DNA of 64,000 bases from Bacteroidales bacterium (GTDB taxonomy: Bacteria > Bacteroidota > Bacteroidia > Bacteroidales > UBA10428): assembly GCA_016928305.1 (NCBI GenBank), contig JAFGKY010000042.1:1-64000 (forward strand), in the 5' to 3' direction. The position numbers and the translations under genes were made by a program. Below are positions 34,607 to 43,920 of the stretch, piece by piece. The first letter of the stretch is position 1; every line of letters begins with the position of its first letter. Under the pieces are notes generated by a model. That model had not been told where the DNA came from, did no database searches, and saw only the letters and a program-made list of their open reading frames with translations.

Positions 34607-36265
34607 TTATTCTCCCCCTCGGGGGGAGTTAGAGGGGGCTTCTCTCATTGTCTTCAACTCCGTCTTTTCAAGCACCCTGTATACGGGGTAAGGATAATAT
34701 CCCAGGCCCCATTGCGGTACCAGGTATCGGTCAAATTTATTCCACACGGCCATTCCGTCATTGGATAACGGCTCCAGGATGTATGCAGCAAGGTTTGCCA
34801 GCGGCTGGGCCGTGCGGACAACCCAGGTTCCGGCATGAAAAATCATTTTCTCTTTTGCATATTTTCCGCTGATCGTATTGGTATAATGTCCCTGGTTTAA
34901 ACGCCTTGAAGGAATGATCTTATCCATAGTGAACATTTCCGCTTCCAGTTCCTGGTCACAAGCCAGTTTTTCGACTTCAATGCCGTGAATTTGTAAGTAT
35001 TCTGCAAAAACAGGATCCTGAACCTGCAGCAGGTAGGCATAAGGAAATCGTATACTTACTGAAGGAACATAATCGGCCAGGTAAGGAACTGTTACGGTTA
35101 CTTTCCTGTCGGTCTTCCTGTATTTTTTCCAGAAAAGGGTATCACCGGTTTCCTCCACTTCAAATGCCTTTATGGTAATTTTTTCAGGAGTAGGTTGCAC
35201 CCTGAAGCCGATGGCAAAGGAATCGATAACCGAAGGATGTAATCCGCGACCCATGACAGCCTTATCTGCCTGCTGAAGCAATTGCCTTATTTCATTCCTG
35301 TGAGCTGATGCATATTCCAGGATCGACAGAAGAAGTTTATGACAACCCAGTACCCGGGTCCTGTAATCGGCATAAACATAATTTTCATTTAAAATGGCCA
35401 GCCGGTTACGTAAGCCCACATAATTATCAAAATACCTTGGTTCCGGTCCTGCCATTTCCCATCCGAGATCAGGCTTTGTCATATCAACAAACTCACCATA
35501 GAAACAATTGTCAACGTTGTATTTTTCCCTGAGGACAGCCGCCACGCGGGGCATCATGATATCCCTCATATAGTGAATCAGTGAGGTATCGACATTCGGA
35601 TTCATCATCCAGGTGAAGGTAACCGGCTCCTCATGAAAGGATCCGTTGGTGGTATGGCAATCAACAGTGACAGCCGGATCCCAGCGGTTAAGCACGTTCT
35701 TGACTACGCCTATCATTTCAGGCGTTTCGAGTTTCATAGCATCACGGTTCAGGTCGAGGTTTTGGGCATTGTATCGTATCCCCACTCCGTTCTTTGGTCC
35801 GTTCTGGTTTGTCCTGTTCCGGGTGCTTATCCGGTCATTCCCGTCAGGATTCAGGTTGGGACAGATCAATACAATCAGGTTTTTAAGCCAATTACCGGCA
35901 TCAGGTCCGGTCAATTCACGTGCCAGTATAAGCGAGGCTTCTTTCCCTTCCACTTCACCGGCATGTATATTGGCCTGAATATAAACGACCGTTCTTTCGT
36001 CATTATGTAACGCTTCAGGTGAAGCGGGTAAAGGATCGGCAATAACAAGCAGAAGAACCGGCTCACCGGTAACCGTTATGGCCAGTGTGTCAACACGGCA
36101 GATGCCTGAACCGGCTGCTAACTGACTGATAAATGCATTCACTTCACGGCTGGTGGCGGTAGATGTATAATCCGATTGTTCGGCCACCGTCAGCAAACCC
36201 GACTGAGCGCAGATGCCGGTGAGTATAAGAATAGACAGGATTGGAATCAATAATAATTTTTTCAT
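34607..36265 (-). CDS. Secreted M14 family zinc carboxypeptidase-like protein
   Basis: This 552-residue exported peptidase has a signal peptide (MKKLLLIPILSILILTGICAQ). Zinc-binding His and Glu lie in IHAGEVEGKEAS, and the third zinc ligand in VDCHTTNG. NLNPDGNDRIS and ENYVYADYRTRVLG are further M14 blocks, and a beta-rich C-terminal extension follows. The start used gives a classical signal peptide; an ATG 24 codons upstream would hide it. The last residues (SNSPRGGE) are encoded by a GC-rich palindromic element, so the natural end of this protein has been replaced or extended. Confidence 0.9.
   Translation of the reverse strand: MKKLLLIPILSILILTGICAQSGLLTVAEQSDYTSTATSREVNAFISQLAAGSGICRVDTLAITVTGEPVLLLVIADPLPASPEALHNDERTVVYIQANIHAGEVEGKEASLILARELTGPDAGNWLKNLIVLICPNLNPDGNDRISTRNRTNQNGPKNGVGIRYNAQNLDLNRDAMKLETPEMIGVVKNVLNRWDPAVTVDCHTTNGSFHEEPVTFTWMMNPNVDTSLIHYMRDIMMPRVAAVLREKYNVDNCFYGEFVDMTKPDLGWEMAGPEPRYFDNYVGLRNRLAILNENYVYADYRTRVLGCHKLLLSILEYASAHRNEIRQLLQQADKAVMGRGLHPSVIDSFAIGFRVQPTPEKITIKAFEVEETGDTLFWKKYRKTDRKVTVTVPYLADYVPSVSIRFPYAYLLQVQDPVFAEYLQIHGIEVEKLACDQELEAEMFTMDKIIPSRRLNQGHYTNTISGKYAKEKMIFHAGTWVVRTAQPLANLAAYILEPLSNDGMAVWNKFDRYLVPQWGLGYYPYPVYRVLEKTELKTMREAPSNSPRGGE
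34612..34641 (-). repeat. GC-rich palindrome at the 3' end of the M14 gene
   Basis: On the minus strand the element reads GAGAAGCCCCCTCTAACTCC then CCCCGAGGGGGAG. The CTCCCCC/GGGGGAG arms form a hairpin. It encodes the last residues of the peptidase, and the stop codon follows at once. It resembles the CCTCACCCC elements at 13636 and 14995 in composition and position. Confidence 0.6.
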
Positions 36266-36315
36266 AGCGTAAATATACAATATATGTTGTTTGCTGATTC
36301 TATATGAAGCGTGAG

Positions 36316-36359
36316 AATCACGGGTATAAAACCCCAAAGTCCCGAGAACTCGGGAGAAA
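36316..36359 (+). repeat. 44-base dispersed repeat, copy 2
   Basis: This differs at one position from 27876-27919, in the same orientation, and includes the hairpin TCCCGAG-AA-CTCGGGA. Beyond the unit the two loci keep weak similarity (AnATTCnGCAGC). Confidence 0.8.
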
Positions 36360-36671
36360 TAAATTCTGCAGCCTTATCCCCTTCCCCCCGGGGGACAGAG
36401 ATGGATTTACAGCATAATTCGCCCCTTTTTGTGTCATCCTTGATAATCGCTGCAATTAAAAATAATCATTTAGGTAACAACGTGTTCTTATTTAGAACTA
36501 TTCTAAATTAAGGGGGGGGGTATTGACACGGGCTTTTCTGTTTCATATATTTCATACGTTTTTGGCAAGATGATTTGATATTCATAATCCTTCGCTATGG
36601 AGAACTGATGTGAAGGATTTTAGAGGGAAGAGAATAGACAGAAGTGATATGTTCAGGCTTTTATAAACTGT

Positions 36672-36769
36672 CCGTTGGCTAAAGCCAACGGCAATGGATA
36701 CTTTCAATTTGTTTTATCGATGCGGGTCAGGAGATGATTCAAATCCATTGCCGTCCCGAAACGGGACGG
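36672..36769. repeat. Two perfect palindromes
   Basis: CCGTTGGCT-AA-AGCCAACGG (36672-36691) and CCGTCCCG-AAA-CGGGACGG (36751-36769) lie 59 bases apart, each near the words AATGG or CCATTG in opposite orientation. They resemble the paired REP-like hairpins at 41425-41472. Confidence 0.65.
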
Positions 36770-36882
36770 AAATAAATGAAGCGGGGTGACAATAAATATT
36801 CTTAATTCATACTAGCACCGGAAAGTTATTTAAAACATGGATGTAAGTAACTGAATATAAATCTAATAAAAATTTTGTACGA

Positions 36883-37872
36883 ATGAAAAAGCATGCAATT
36901 ATTGCAATTATTCTTTTGTTAAGTTTTAATCTGGCAATAAATGCCCAGATCAAACTGAACTCCTCCGGTTATGTAAAAATCGGAAGCACCGAAAGCGCAA
37001 CCCAGGCACTTGATGTCAGGGGCAATGTTATTATCAAGGAAGCACCCGGTTATTCGGGCTACAGCTACCAGGTTATTTTTGACCATACAGGGTATTACGG
37101 AACGAAATGCCTGCACCCGGTTACAAATTACTCAGGCAATATCGGAAATTCTTCAAACGCATTTGCCCAGATATGGACGTACAATCTGTACAACTTATCG
37201 GATGAACGTTACAAGGAAAACGTTAGGGACATTAATGACGCACTGGATCTGATAACCAGGCTGAAGGGCATCCGGTATAACCTGATACCGGAAAACGTCG
37301 CTGATGATTCAACACTATCAGAGGCATTACTGGAAAAAAAGAAAAAGGAACAAAAAGCAGACAGGCTTGGCTTTATTGCACAGGATGTAAATAAAGTCAT
37401 CCCTGAAGCGGTTTATTATGATGATTCAACCGATATTTACGGTATTGATTATACAAAAATTATTCCTGTGCTGGTGGAGGCCATAAAAGAGCAGCAGGCT
37501 ATCATTAAAAGCCTGCAGTCGGGCAGTTCGTCCGATAAGCTGAAAAGCACTGCCGGAGCCGGGGGTCAGGAGAATCCGGCCAGTGAAGATGTGCCGTTGC
37601 TTTACCAGAATTTCCCGAATCCGTTCACCGAAAGCACCCGGATTGAATATTACCTGCCTGATGATATAGGCAGTGCCGTTATTTTCATATACGACATGAG
37701 CGGTCTGCAGCTCAAATCTGTTCCGGTTTCCGGTACGGGGTACGGAAATGTTACCATAAACGCCAATGAACTGAAAGCAGGCATGTATATGTACACGCTG
37801 ATAGCCGACGGGCAGGTGATCGATACCAAAAGGATGATTCTTACGGATCAGTATGTTTTGTCAACCAAATAA
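36883..37872 (+). CDS. Exported protein with S74-type chaperone domain and T9SS sorting domain
   Basis: The 329-residue protein begins with a signal peptide ending INAQ. Residues of about 25-110 hold a fibre-like region. A peptidase S74 intramolecular chaperone follows at about 105-215 (LSDERYKENVRDINDALDLI, RLGFIAQDVNKVIPEAV, YTKIIPVLVEAIKEQQ). Such domains trimerise fibre proteins and often cleave themselves off. The C-terminal 80 residues are a T9SS type A sorting domain (LLYQNFPNPFTESTRIEY ... AGMYMYTLIADGQ). It opens a three-gene operon of exported proteins. The role is unknown. Confidence 0.85.
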   Translation: MKKHAIIAIILLLSFNLAINAQIKLNSSGYVKIGSTESATQALDVRGNVIIKEAPGYSGYSYQVIFDHTGYYGTKCLHPVTNYSGNIGNSSNAFAQIWTYNLYNLSDERYKENVRDINDALDLITRLKGIRYNLIPENVADDSTLSEALLEKKKKEQKADRLGFIAQDVNKVIPEAVYYDDSTDIYGIDYTKIIPVLVEAIKEQQAIIKSLQSGSSSDKLKSTAGAGGQENPASEDVPLLYQNFPNPFTESTRIEYYLPDDIGSAVIFIYDMSGLQLKSVPVSGTGYGNVTINANELKAGMYMYTLIADGQVIDTKRMILTDQYVLSTK

Positions 37873-37883
37873 ATCACGTTATT

Positions 37884-38795
37884 ATGAAAAAGCTATTATT
37901 TATTGTACTGCTTGCTTATGCAATTGTGTGTAATTCGCAGGAAATTTTTTGTTTGGGTCAGGGGTTGGGTGCTGACCTTGACTTTGAATATCCGACCCAT
38001 TATAATTATGTTAAAATAGATACCGATCATGTTTGGTTTATTACAAGGGCTGAAAAGGAAATCCTGTTTGCTGATACACCCAATAATAAACATTCACTGA
38101 TTACGGATACATCTGATTATTATAAAAACAATATAAAGTCGTCTGTGAATTTTAAGTTATGTTTCAGTAAGTGTGAGGATTATACAATAATGTTCTGGCA
38201 CAAATATGATTTTGAAAGAAACAAGGACGGTGGAATAATAGAAACTTCTCATGATAATGGATTGACCTGGCAAAATATTATTCATGATACACTTATTATG
38301 AATAATATCAAAGATACTGTAAGGCTTTATAATAATTCAGATATTATCAGTTCATACGGAGATCAGCCCGGTTATACAGGTCGGCAATCTGAAGACAAAT
38401 CAGTACGGATTAATTTTTATGCAAGGGAATACATGCTGGAAGACACCATGCTATTGCGTTTCACTATCTCAACGGATTCAACAGATGCACAGAACGAAGG
38501 ATGGATGCTGGATGATTTTCATTTCTATGGAGAAGAAACTGCAATCAATTATCGTATCAATGATATTAAACCATTGGTTTATCCCAATCCGGCAAGTAGC
38601 TATATTAACATTTATGATGAACAGAAAACCGTTGATGCAGTGAAGATCATTTCATTAACCGGAGAAACAATAATTGAAAAAAAGGGCGGTAATATCTGCA
38701 CCCTGAATATAGACAGTCTTGCAGCCGGCTTTTACCTTTTAGTTTGCAGGAATGAACATAACGATTTCCATGTATTAAAATTAATGAAGCAATGA
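37884..38795 (+). CDS. T9SS-exported protein of unknown function
   Basis: This 303-residue protein has a signal peptide ending CNSQ. A central beta-rich region (VNFKLCFSKCEDYTIMFWHKYDFE ends near 115; GWMLDDFHFYGE near 215) looks like the concanavalin-like modules often found in exported Bacteroidota proteins. The T9SS type A domain at the end reads YPNPASSYINIYDE ... LAAGFYLLVCRNE. It starts 11 bases after the S74-domain gene and its stop overlaps the next start by 4 bases, so the three products are probably made together. Confidence 0.8.
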   Translation: MKKLLFIVLLAYAIVCNSQEIFCLGQGLGADLDFEYPTHYNYVKIDTDHVWFITRAEKEILFADTPNNKHSLITDTSDYYKNNIKSSVNFKLCFSKCEDYTIMFWHKYDFERNKDGGIIETSHDNGLTWQNIIHDTLIMNNIKDTVRLYNNSDIISSYGDQPGYTGRQSEDKSVRINFYAREYMLEDTMLLRFTISTDSTDAQNEGWMLDDFHFYGEETAINYRINDIKPLVYPNPASSYINIYDEQKTVDAVKIISLTGETIIEKKGGNICTLNIDSLAAGFYLLVCRNEHNDFHVLKLMKQ

Positions 38796-41287
38796 AAAAG
38801 ACAATAATATTTCTCTTTCTGTTCATTTTTTCACAAATACACGGACAGGATACTACCTATTATGGCGACAGGCTTTCGCCGGTTGAAACGATCAGGGTAT
38901 TGAATTTTTTTATTAATATCATATATGATATTGACTCCACCAAAGATCCATGCAAAGCACCCACTCCGAACTGGATGCCGGGTCCTCCAAACACTGTAAA
39001 TCAAAGCTTCCCCACATACCTTGATAATTTTATGGACAGCGATTATGATCCGAATAACATCCACGGAACATTTACTAAGAGATATGCCGAAGCATCCTTT
39101 AAGAAGTTTATTGTTTTAGGCGATCATGTGGTAGTGAATATTAAACAATCCTATGTTAATCCAAACGGTGACTTCAGTAAGGAAAGATTGCTTGATTCCT
39201 GTGTGTCATTGATCAATCAGTGGGGAGGATTGCAAACAAAGAACCTTCACAACAGCATTTCAGATTATGATGGTTGCTATACCCTGAAAGATCCTTTATT
39301 AACGTTTCAACGAAAGCCCCAGAATTTTATTAACGATCAAATTGATTTTATTCAGGTATACCTGAGAAACAGCACTTCTCAGTACGGAGGACTGGAAGGT
39401 GAAGGTAGAACAAGTATTTATATGGAAAAACCAATAAAAATCAATGGGCTGTTATGTAAGAACGATGCAGGCACAGTACAAGGCCAGATAAAGGACCAGG
39501 ACTTATCAAATCCGGTTTTCACACCTGCGGATATTCATGAATTGGCGCACAATCTAATAGATATGCTCAATTCAGCCCATATGGGAGGCGGCGGGCCTTT
39601 AAATTTCGGTGCCCTTATCACACTGGAAGCCAATCATGGCGGATGGTCGCTTCTGGGGGGGTCAAATTCCAGCCTTATCTCCTGCAACGGATTTGAACGG
39701 TGGCGGCTGAACTGGATTTCACAATCAAACAACGGTATACCGATTGCCGTTAAAGGTGTTTCATCCGATATTGTAAAAAGTCCGGGTACAAAAACTTTTT
39801 ATCTGCGTGATTTTATCACCTATGGCGATGCCGTGAGAATTAAACTTCCTTATGTTGACGCCGGTGCATTAAATCAGTACATCTGGCTTGAGAACCACCG
39901 GCTGAAACCAATTAACGGAAAAGAGGATTATCCTGCATATTGGCAGCAAGGTTGCAAAGATGACGGAGTACCTGGAATTTATGCTTATTACCAGGTAGGC
40001 AAGGATATGCGTGAAGGCCCACGCAGTGAGATTCACTATGCCTTTACCGATCATTTAATACCCATTTGTGCTGACGGCAGATGGGATGTATCCTTAACTG
40101 TCAACAGCGAAGCCTCATGCATGACCGGCAATCCTTTTTTAATCCAAGAGTATTACAGTGAAAATCCGTTTTCAGGTTATAACGATCTCGTGGATCATTA
40201 TTTTAATACAATACAAGGCAATACAATTAATTGGAAAGATCACAGGCAGGAATTTGTCATTAAACTTCAGAACGGAGAACTAACCAACAAGCTTGCAAGC
40301 CTGGGCGATAATAATGATCCCTTCACCGGGACAACTGCATTAAATCTGTCTTCCAATCCCGCTCCTGTAAATGTAGTCACCTATCATCATTTAAGGGGAA
40401 GTACAGGAATAATATCAAAAAGTTCCAGAACTGATAATCAAAAAATCCACCTTAGCGGCTTACGGATCGATATGACGAGTCAGCAAAACGGAGAGATGAA
40501 AGTTGATGTCCGCTGGGATTATTATAATGTCACAAAAAATGTACGCTGGACCGGAAATATTGTTCTGCATGAAAATGTCATTCTGAATACGGGAAAGACC
40601 ATAACTCTCGATCAGAATAACACACCAAACCAACATACAAGGAATGCTGTAACGGGAGTATTTGCAGGGCCGACTTATTTCAACTGTCTGAATAATTCGA
40701 ATTTTACCATGCAGTCTTCCTCTTATATTAACCAGCAAAATCTGAGTTCCTTTATACTGAATTCGGGGAGCAAGCTGACCATAAATGATGGTTCAATTTT
40801 CACCGTGAAGTCGGGTTGCACGATGCAGGTAAAATCAGGTGCTACGCTGGATGTTTACGGATCGGGTCGTATTGAGGTTGAAAACGGCGGTTATATTTGC
40901 ATTGAAAACGGGGCCAATGTAAAGCTGAATAATGTTTTAAGCTTCATTAACCTCAGGCCGGGGTATTCACTGGGTGTGAACACCAGTGTTATACCAAATC
41001 CGGGAACGTGCGTTAACAATGCAAATAATATTAATTATACCGGTTACGGGGCGATAAATACGACATTTACGGCAGATACCTATATTCAGAATATTACCCT
41101 TACAGGCAGTCACAACTATACCGGAAGGAATATATATGCCGGCCAGGCTGTAGACCCTAATCCGTCGCATCCTCAGGGTCCGGTTTTAATAAAGAGTGGC
41201 GCCAATGTGGTGTTTGACTGTACTGCCTTCACCATTATCGATAACGGATTTACGGCGGAACTGGGTGCAACGTTTACAGTTTTGTAA
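38792..41287 (+). CDS. Exported M6-like zinc metalloprotease with beta-repeat and coathanger-type C-terminus
   Basis: This 831-residue protein has a signal peptide (MKKTIIFLFLFIFSQIHGQ). The zinc motif HELAH at residues 249-253 is followed by a block like that of M6 peptidases (GGWSLLGGSNSSL, GFERWRLNWIS). After a middle beta-sandwich the region of about 640-720 is a run of short beta repeats (GSKLTINDGSIFTVKSGCTM, GATLDVYGSGRIEV, GGYICIENGANVKL). The end (SGANVVFDCTAF ... GFTAELGATFTVL) resembles the 3-coathanger-stack modules of T9SS-type cargo, although no classical sorting domain follows. It overlaps the preceding gene. Peptidase family assignment is moderately sure. Confidence 0.72.
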   Translation: MKKTIIFLFLFIFSQIHGQDTTYYGDRLSPVETIRVLNFFINIIYDIDSTKDPCKAPTPNWMPGPPNTVNQSFPTYLDNFMDSDYDPNNIHGTFTKRYAEASFKKFIVLGDHVVVNIKQSYVNPNGDFSKERLLDSCVSLINQWGGLQTKNLHNSISDYDGCYTLKDPLLTFQRKPQNFINDQIDFIQVYLRNSTSQYGGLEGEGRTSIYMEKPIKINGLLCKNDAGTVQGQIKDQDLSNPVFTPADIHELAHNLIDMLNSAHMGGGGPLNFGALITLEANHGGWSLLGGSNSSLISCNGFERWRLNWISQSNNGIPIAVKGVSSDIVKSPGTKTFYLRDFITYGDAVRIKLPYVDAGALNQYIWLENHRLKPINGKEDYPAYWQQGCKDDGVPGIYAYYQVGKDMREGPRSEIHYAFTDHLIPICADGRWDVSLTVNSEASCMTGNPFLIQEYYSENPFSGYNDLVDHYFNTIQGNTINWKDHRQEFVIKLQNGELTNKLASLGDNNDPFTGTTALNLSSNPAPVNVVTYHHLRGSTGIISKSSRTDNQKIHLSGLRIDMTSQQNGEMKVDVRWDYYNVTKNVRWTGNIVLHENVILNTGKTITLDQNNTPNQHTRNAVTGVFAGPTYFNCLNNSNFTMQSSSYINQQNLSSFILNSGSKLTINDGSIFTVKSGCTMQVKSGATLDVYGSGRIEVENGGYICIENGANVKLNNVLSFINLRPGYSLGVNTSVIPNPGTCVNNANNINYTGYGAINTTFTADTYIQNITLTGSHNYTGRNIYAGQAVDPNPSHPQGPVLIKSGANVVFDCTAFTIIDNGFTAELGATFTVL

Positions 41288-41424
41288 TAATATATAAGGT
41301 CCAAAAAATGTATAAAACTGGTTTTATTCTGCAATGGCTTTGAAAGAAAACATTATATTTTGTTTCCGGCATACCGTTGCGGCTTACCAGCCAATACCGT
41401 CGGATTAATGAAAATGAAGAAAAA

Positions 41425-41472
41425 TTGCCCCAGCGGGGCAAAATGTTGGTAGCCCGGGGTGTCAACCCCGGG
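41425..41472. repeat. Paired REP-like hairpins
   Basis: TTGCCCC-AGC-GGGGCAA (41425-41441) is followed 11 bases later by CCCGGGGT-GTCA-ACCCCGGG (41453-41472). I recognise this paired form as common in Bacteroidota intergenic DNA. Paired hairpins of this kind are typical substrates of REP-associated transposases, none of which is encoded here. Confidence 0.7.
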
Positions 41473-41640
41473 TATCATATGGAGTGCAGAAAACGCTGCA
41501 AACATAACCTGACCAAAAGCCGCAACTCCCTTTGCAGCGTAACCTGAGACGACAATATACAGTGTGATGACAGATAAAAAGCTAATATTTGGTTGTAGTT
41601 TTGAAACCTGCCGAGAGAGCTCATGAGCAAAGCAAGTAAG

Positions 41641-41654
41641 CTACACCCAGTGTG
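41641..41654 (-). repeat. 14-base repeat shared with the toxin-antitoxin flank
   Basis: CTACACCCAGTGTG is the reverse complement of 13744-13757. Confidence 0.45.
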
Positions 41655-41753
41655 GACAATGATTTGATAATTCATTAATTATTATTACCTTTCTGAATAA
41701 TTAAGATCAGTCTTAATTCCAAGGTTATTAATTAATCAAATTCAATCCATCCT

Positions 41754-42344
41754 ATGAAAAAGCTATTATGTATTCACGCAGCCATCCTGCTTATAACCGG
41801 CGTATCTTTAATAGCACAGGAAAAAGATTCACAATCCGGTATCCGGCCGGCTATCGTTGTCATCGATATTCAGAACCAGTTCCTGACATGGGTACCCGAA
41901 AGCGAGAAAAACCTTGCCTTGTATATGATCAATGATTACATCGATTACTTCCGTGCCCTTGGATTTCCTGTCATCCGTGTTTATCATCACAGCCCGGAAT
42001 GGGGACCGCATCCTGATTCCTCCGGATTTCAATTTCCTGCATCGGTGCATATAAAAAACGATGATCCTATGATCGTTAAGAACTATGCCGATGCCTTTAA
42101 GAAAACGGATCTCGAAAAAATCCTGCGCGAAAGAAAATGCAATACCTTGTTCCTTTGCGGTCTCAGTGCTACAGGCTGCGTATTGGCAACCTATTTCGGC
42201 GCCAAAAATGCTGACTTTAATGTATTTATGATCCGGAATGCCGTGATGAGTCACAACTCAACTTTCACCAATAACATCCAGGAGATCGTCAACGCCCTCG
42301 ATTTTGAAGCCATTGACCTGATGCTGAAGCATGCGGAAAAATAA
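41754..42344 (+). CDS. Secreted isochorismatase-like hydrolase
   Basis: This 196-residue cysteine hydrolase of the isochorismatase/nicotinamidase superfamily has a signal peptide (MKKLLCIHAAILLITGVSLIAQ), which is unusual because most relatives are cytoplasmic. The catalytic triad can be placed as Asp in VVIDIQNQFL, Lys in MIVKNYADAF and Cys in LSATGCVLATYFGAKN. The residues around the Cys fit an amidase rather than true isochorismatase. The substrate is unknown. It stands alone between two repeat-rich gaps and the glycan cluster. Confidence 0.88.
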   Translation: MKKLLCIHAAILLITGVSLIAQEKDSQSGIRPAIVVIDIQNQFLTWVPESEKNLALYMINDYIDYFRALGFPVIRVYHHSPEWGPHPDSSGFQFPASVHIKNDDPMIVKNYADAFKKTDLEKILRERKCNTLFLCGLSATGCVLATYFGAKNADFNVFMIRNAVMSHNSTFTNNIQEIVNALDFEAIDLMLKHAEK

Positions 42345-42388
42345 GAATTATTGTACCGGTCCCGGACAATATAGGATAAATGGATTAC

Positions 42389-43303
42389 CTATATCGTCTT
42401 GAAGTGTGAATAATACTCATAAAATTTGTACACCTTAAGCAATTCATCAATACCCTGTTCAACCGATATAGTTGGTTTAAATCCCATTTTTTCGATCTTA
42501 TCGAAGGTAACAATAAAATGACGCAGGTCATTGTCCTGCACTTCTGAATCAATTATGTTATAATTAACCCGGTCCCTGATAAGATTTGCAATTTCAAGTT
42601 TCGAGTAATTCAGGTGGTTGCCTCCGGCATTATAAATATTGCCTTTCATCTTTTCGGCATGCTCAAGCGTAAAGATATAGCACAGGGCAGCGTCATCAAC
42701 GTGCATGAACGTTCGTTTGGCAAAGCTGTCAAAAATAACCAATACGCCTTCCTTTACCGCCTTATAAGTGAAATCATTGACCATCAGGTCGATACGCATT
42801 TTCGGACTAAAGCCGAATATGGTGGCAAACCGCAAAGCAATTGCATTTTCCTTTTCCATGGTAATCTGTTCAGCCATATACTTAGTATTGGCATAAACAC
42901 TGAACGGCGTGATGGGCATTTTTTCATCACAGGGCTCCCCCGACCTTCCATAGAACGATGTGGTGGAAGCATAAATGATCAACTGGTCTTTGCACAGTTT
43001 TCTCAGGATGTTGCGTGTTGCCTGCACGTTGATCAGATGAGCCGAATGCGGGTTGGCGGCACAGGCAGGATATCCGCTTATTCCGGCCAGGTGAAAGATC
43101 ACATCATACTTTTGAAGGCTTTCAATCGTATTCCTTATATCTGCTTTGATAATGGAAAGATTCTTGTTTTTGACCAGATGCAACACCGGTTCATAACCAT
43201 ACATAAAATTATCAAGGATGGTGACTTTATATCCTTTTTCAAGCAGTTTGGATGTCAGAACGATTCCTTTGTAACCTGCTCCGCCTGTAACTAATATTTT
43301 CAT
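42389..43303 (-). CDS. NAD-dependent epimerase/dehydratase (extended SDR)
   Basis: This 304-residue enzyme has the nucleotide-sugar SDR pattern: the TGGAGYKG dinucleotide motif at the N-terminus, the HLAGISG segment, catalytic YxxxK in VYANTKYMAE, and a substrate part with YNAGGNHLNYSK. Such enzymes epimerise or dehydrate NDP-sugars. It is the last of five minus-strand genes with aminotransferase, methyltransferase and glycosyltransferase functions, which suggests synthesis of a modified sugar for a surface glycan. The exact sugar cannot be told. Confidence 0.9.
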   Translation of the reverse strand: MKILVTGGAGYKGIVLTSKLLEKGYKVTILDNFMYGYEPVLHLVKNKNLSIIKADIRNTIESLQKYDVIFHLAGISGYPACAANPHSAHLINVQATRNILRKLCKDQLIIYASTTSFYGRSGEPCDEKMPITPFSVYANTKYMAEQITMEKENAIALRFATIFGFSPKMRIDLMVNDFTYKAVKEGVLVIFDSFAKRTFMHVDDAALCYIFTLEHAEKMKGNIYNAGGNHLNYSKLEIANLIRDRVNYNIIDSEVQDNDLRHFIVTFDKIEKMGFKPTISVEQGIDELLKVYKFYEYYSHFKTI

Positions 43304-43320
43304 CGCGTAAAATGTGTTAT

Positions 43321-43920
43321 TTAATTAAGTTTAATGGTCTTTGTATACATCCTGAAAGGCAATCCGTATAAATTAACCTCTTTGAACAATACAAATCCAA
43401 GTTTTTCATAGAGTTTATATCCTGTACTATACAAAGTGTCCGTATAGACCTTATATATACCGACTTTCTTTTCTTCAAAATATTTTTCCAATTCGTTAAC
43501 CAGTGAAACACCGATTCCTTTTCCACGGTAATCAGGGTGAACCACAACCGATAACAATTCGCTTTTAATACCAGCATCATCAAATGCCTTTAATCGTTTT
43601 ATATGCCTGCAAAGACTCAGGTACAAACACGGATGATAAAAGTTACTCAATACCCCGGTGACCGCATGCAGATAATAACGCCCGGTGGTCAACCTTTTCT
43701 CGTTTTCCGTGCCGCTGATGAAGCCGGCTAATTCAGTACCCAGAAAACAGGCATAAATAACGTCATTTTTTAAGACAGTTTTATAATAATACCGGAGAAA
43801 TCTCCTGCCTATCTGACCCGAAAGAACATTTTTAAAAGCATCGCGATGAAGATCAACGATCGTATCAAGATAATCAGACTCGGTAAGACGTATAATATTA
43901 TATTCAGGAAAATTTTGCAT
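43321..43920 (-). CDS. GNAT family N-acetyltransferase
   Basis: This 199-residue protein has the GNAT acetyl-CoA motif VVHPDYRGKGIGVSLVNELE and the following beta strand and helix (YTDTLYSTGYKLYEKLGFVLFKEV). It overlaps the aminotransferase gene by 17 bases, so the two are probably co-translated. In such clusters GNAT enzymes often acetylate the amino sugar formed by the DegT-family aminotransferase, but the N-terminal half could serve another acceptor. Confidence 0.88.
   Translation of the reverse strand: MQNFPEYNIIRLTESDYLDTIVDLHRDAFKNVLSGQIGRRFLRYYYKTVLKNDVIYACFLGTELAGFISGTENEKRLTTGRYYLHAVTGVLSNFYHPCLYLSLCRHIKRLKAFDDAGIKSELLSVVVHPDYRGKGIGVSLVNELEKYFEEKKVGIYKVYTDTLYSTGYKLYEKLGFVLFKEVNLYGLPFRMYTKTIKLN

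Larger units (their letters stand above)
36266..36882. other. Repeat-rich intergenic region
   Basis: This non-coding gap holds the second 44-base repeat, a CCCCTTCCCCCCGGGGGA segment near 36380, a run of nine G at 36512-36520, and two further palindromes. No coding frame with recognisable content was seen. The last 60 bases before the S74-domain gene are AT-rich and likely carry its promoter. Confidence 0.55.
41288..41753. other. Repeat-bearing intergenic region
   Basis: No gene was found here. The region contains the paired hairpins at 41425-41472 and a 14-mer shared with 13744-13757. The final 60 bases, rich in TTAATT, probably carry the promoter of the isochorismatase-like gene. Confidence 0.5.

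Noticed and set aside
42614-43294. 226-codon plus-strand frame
   Set aside because: It lies opposite the SDR gene, has low-complexity composition and no family pattern; the SDR frame has clear motifs.
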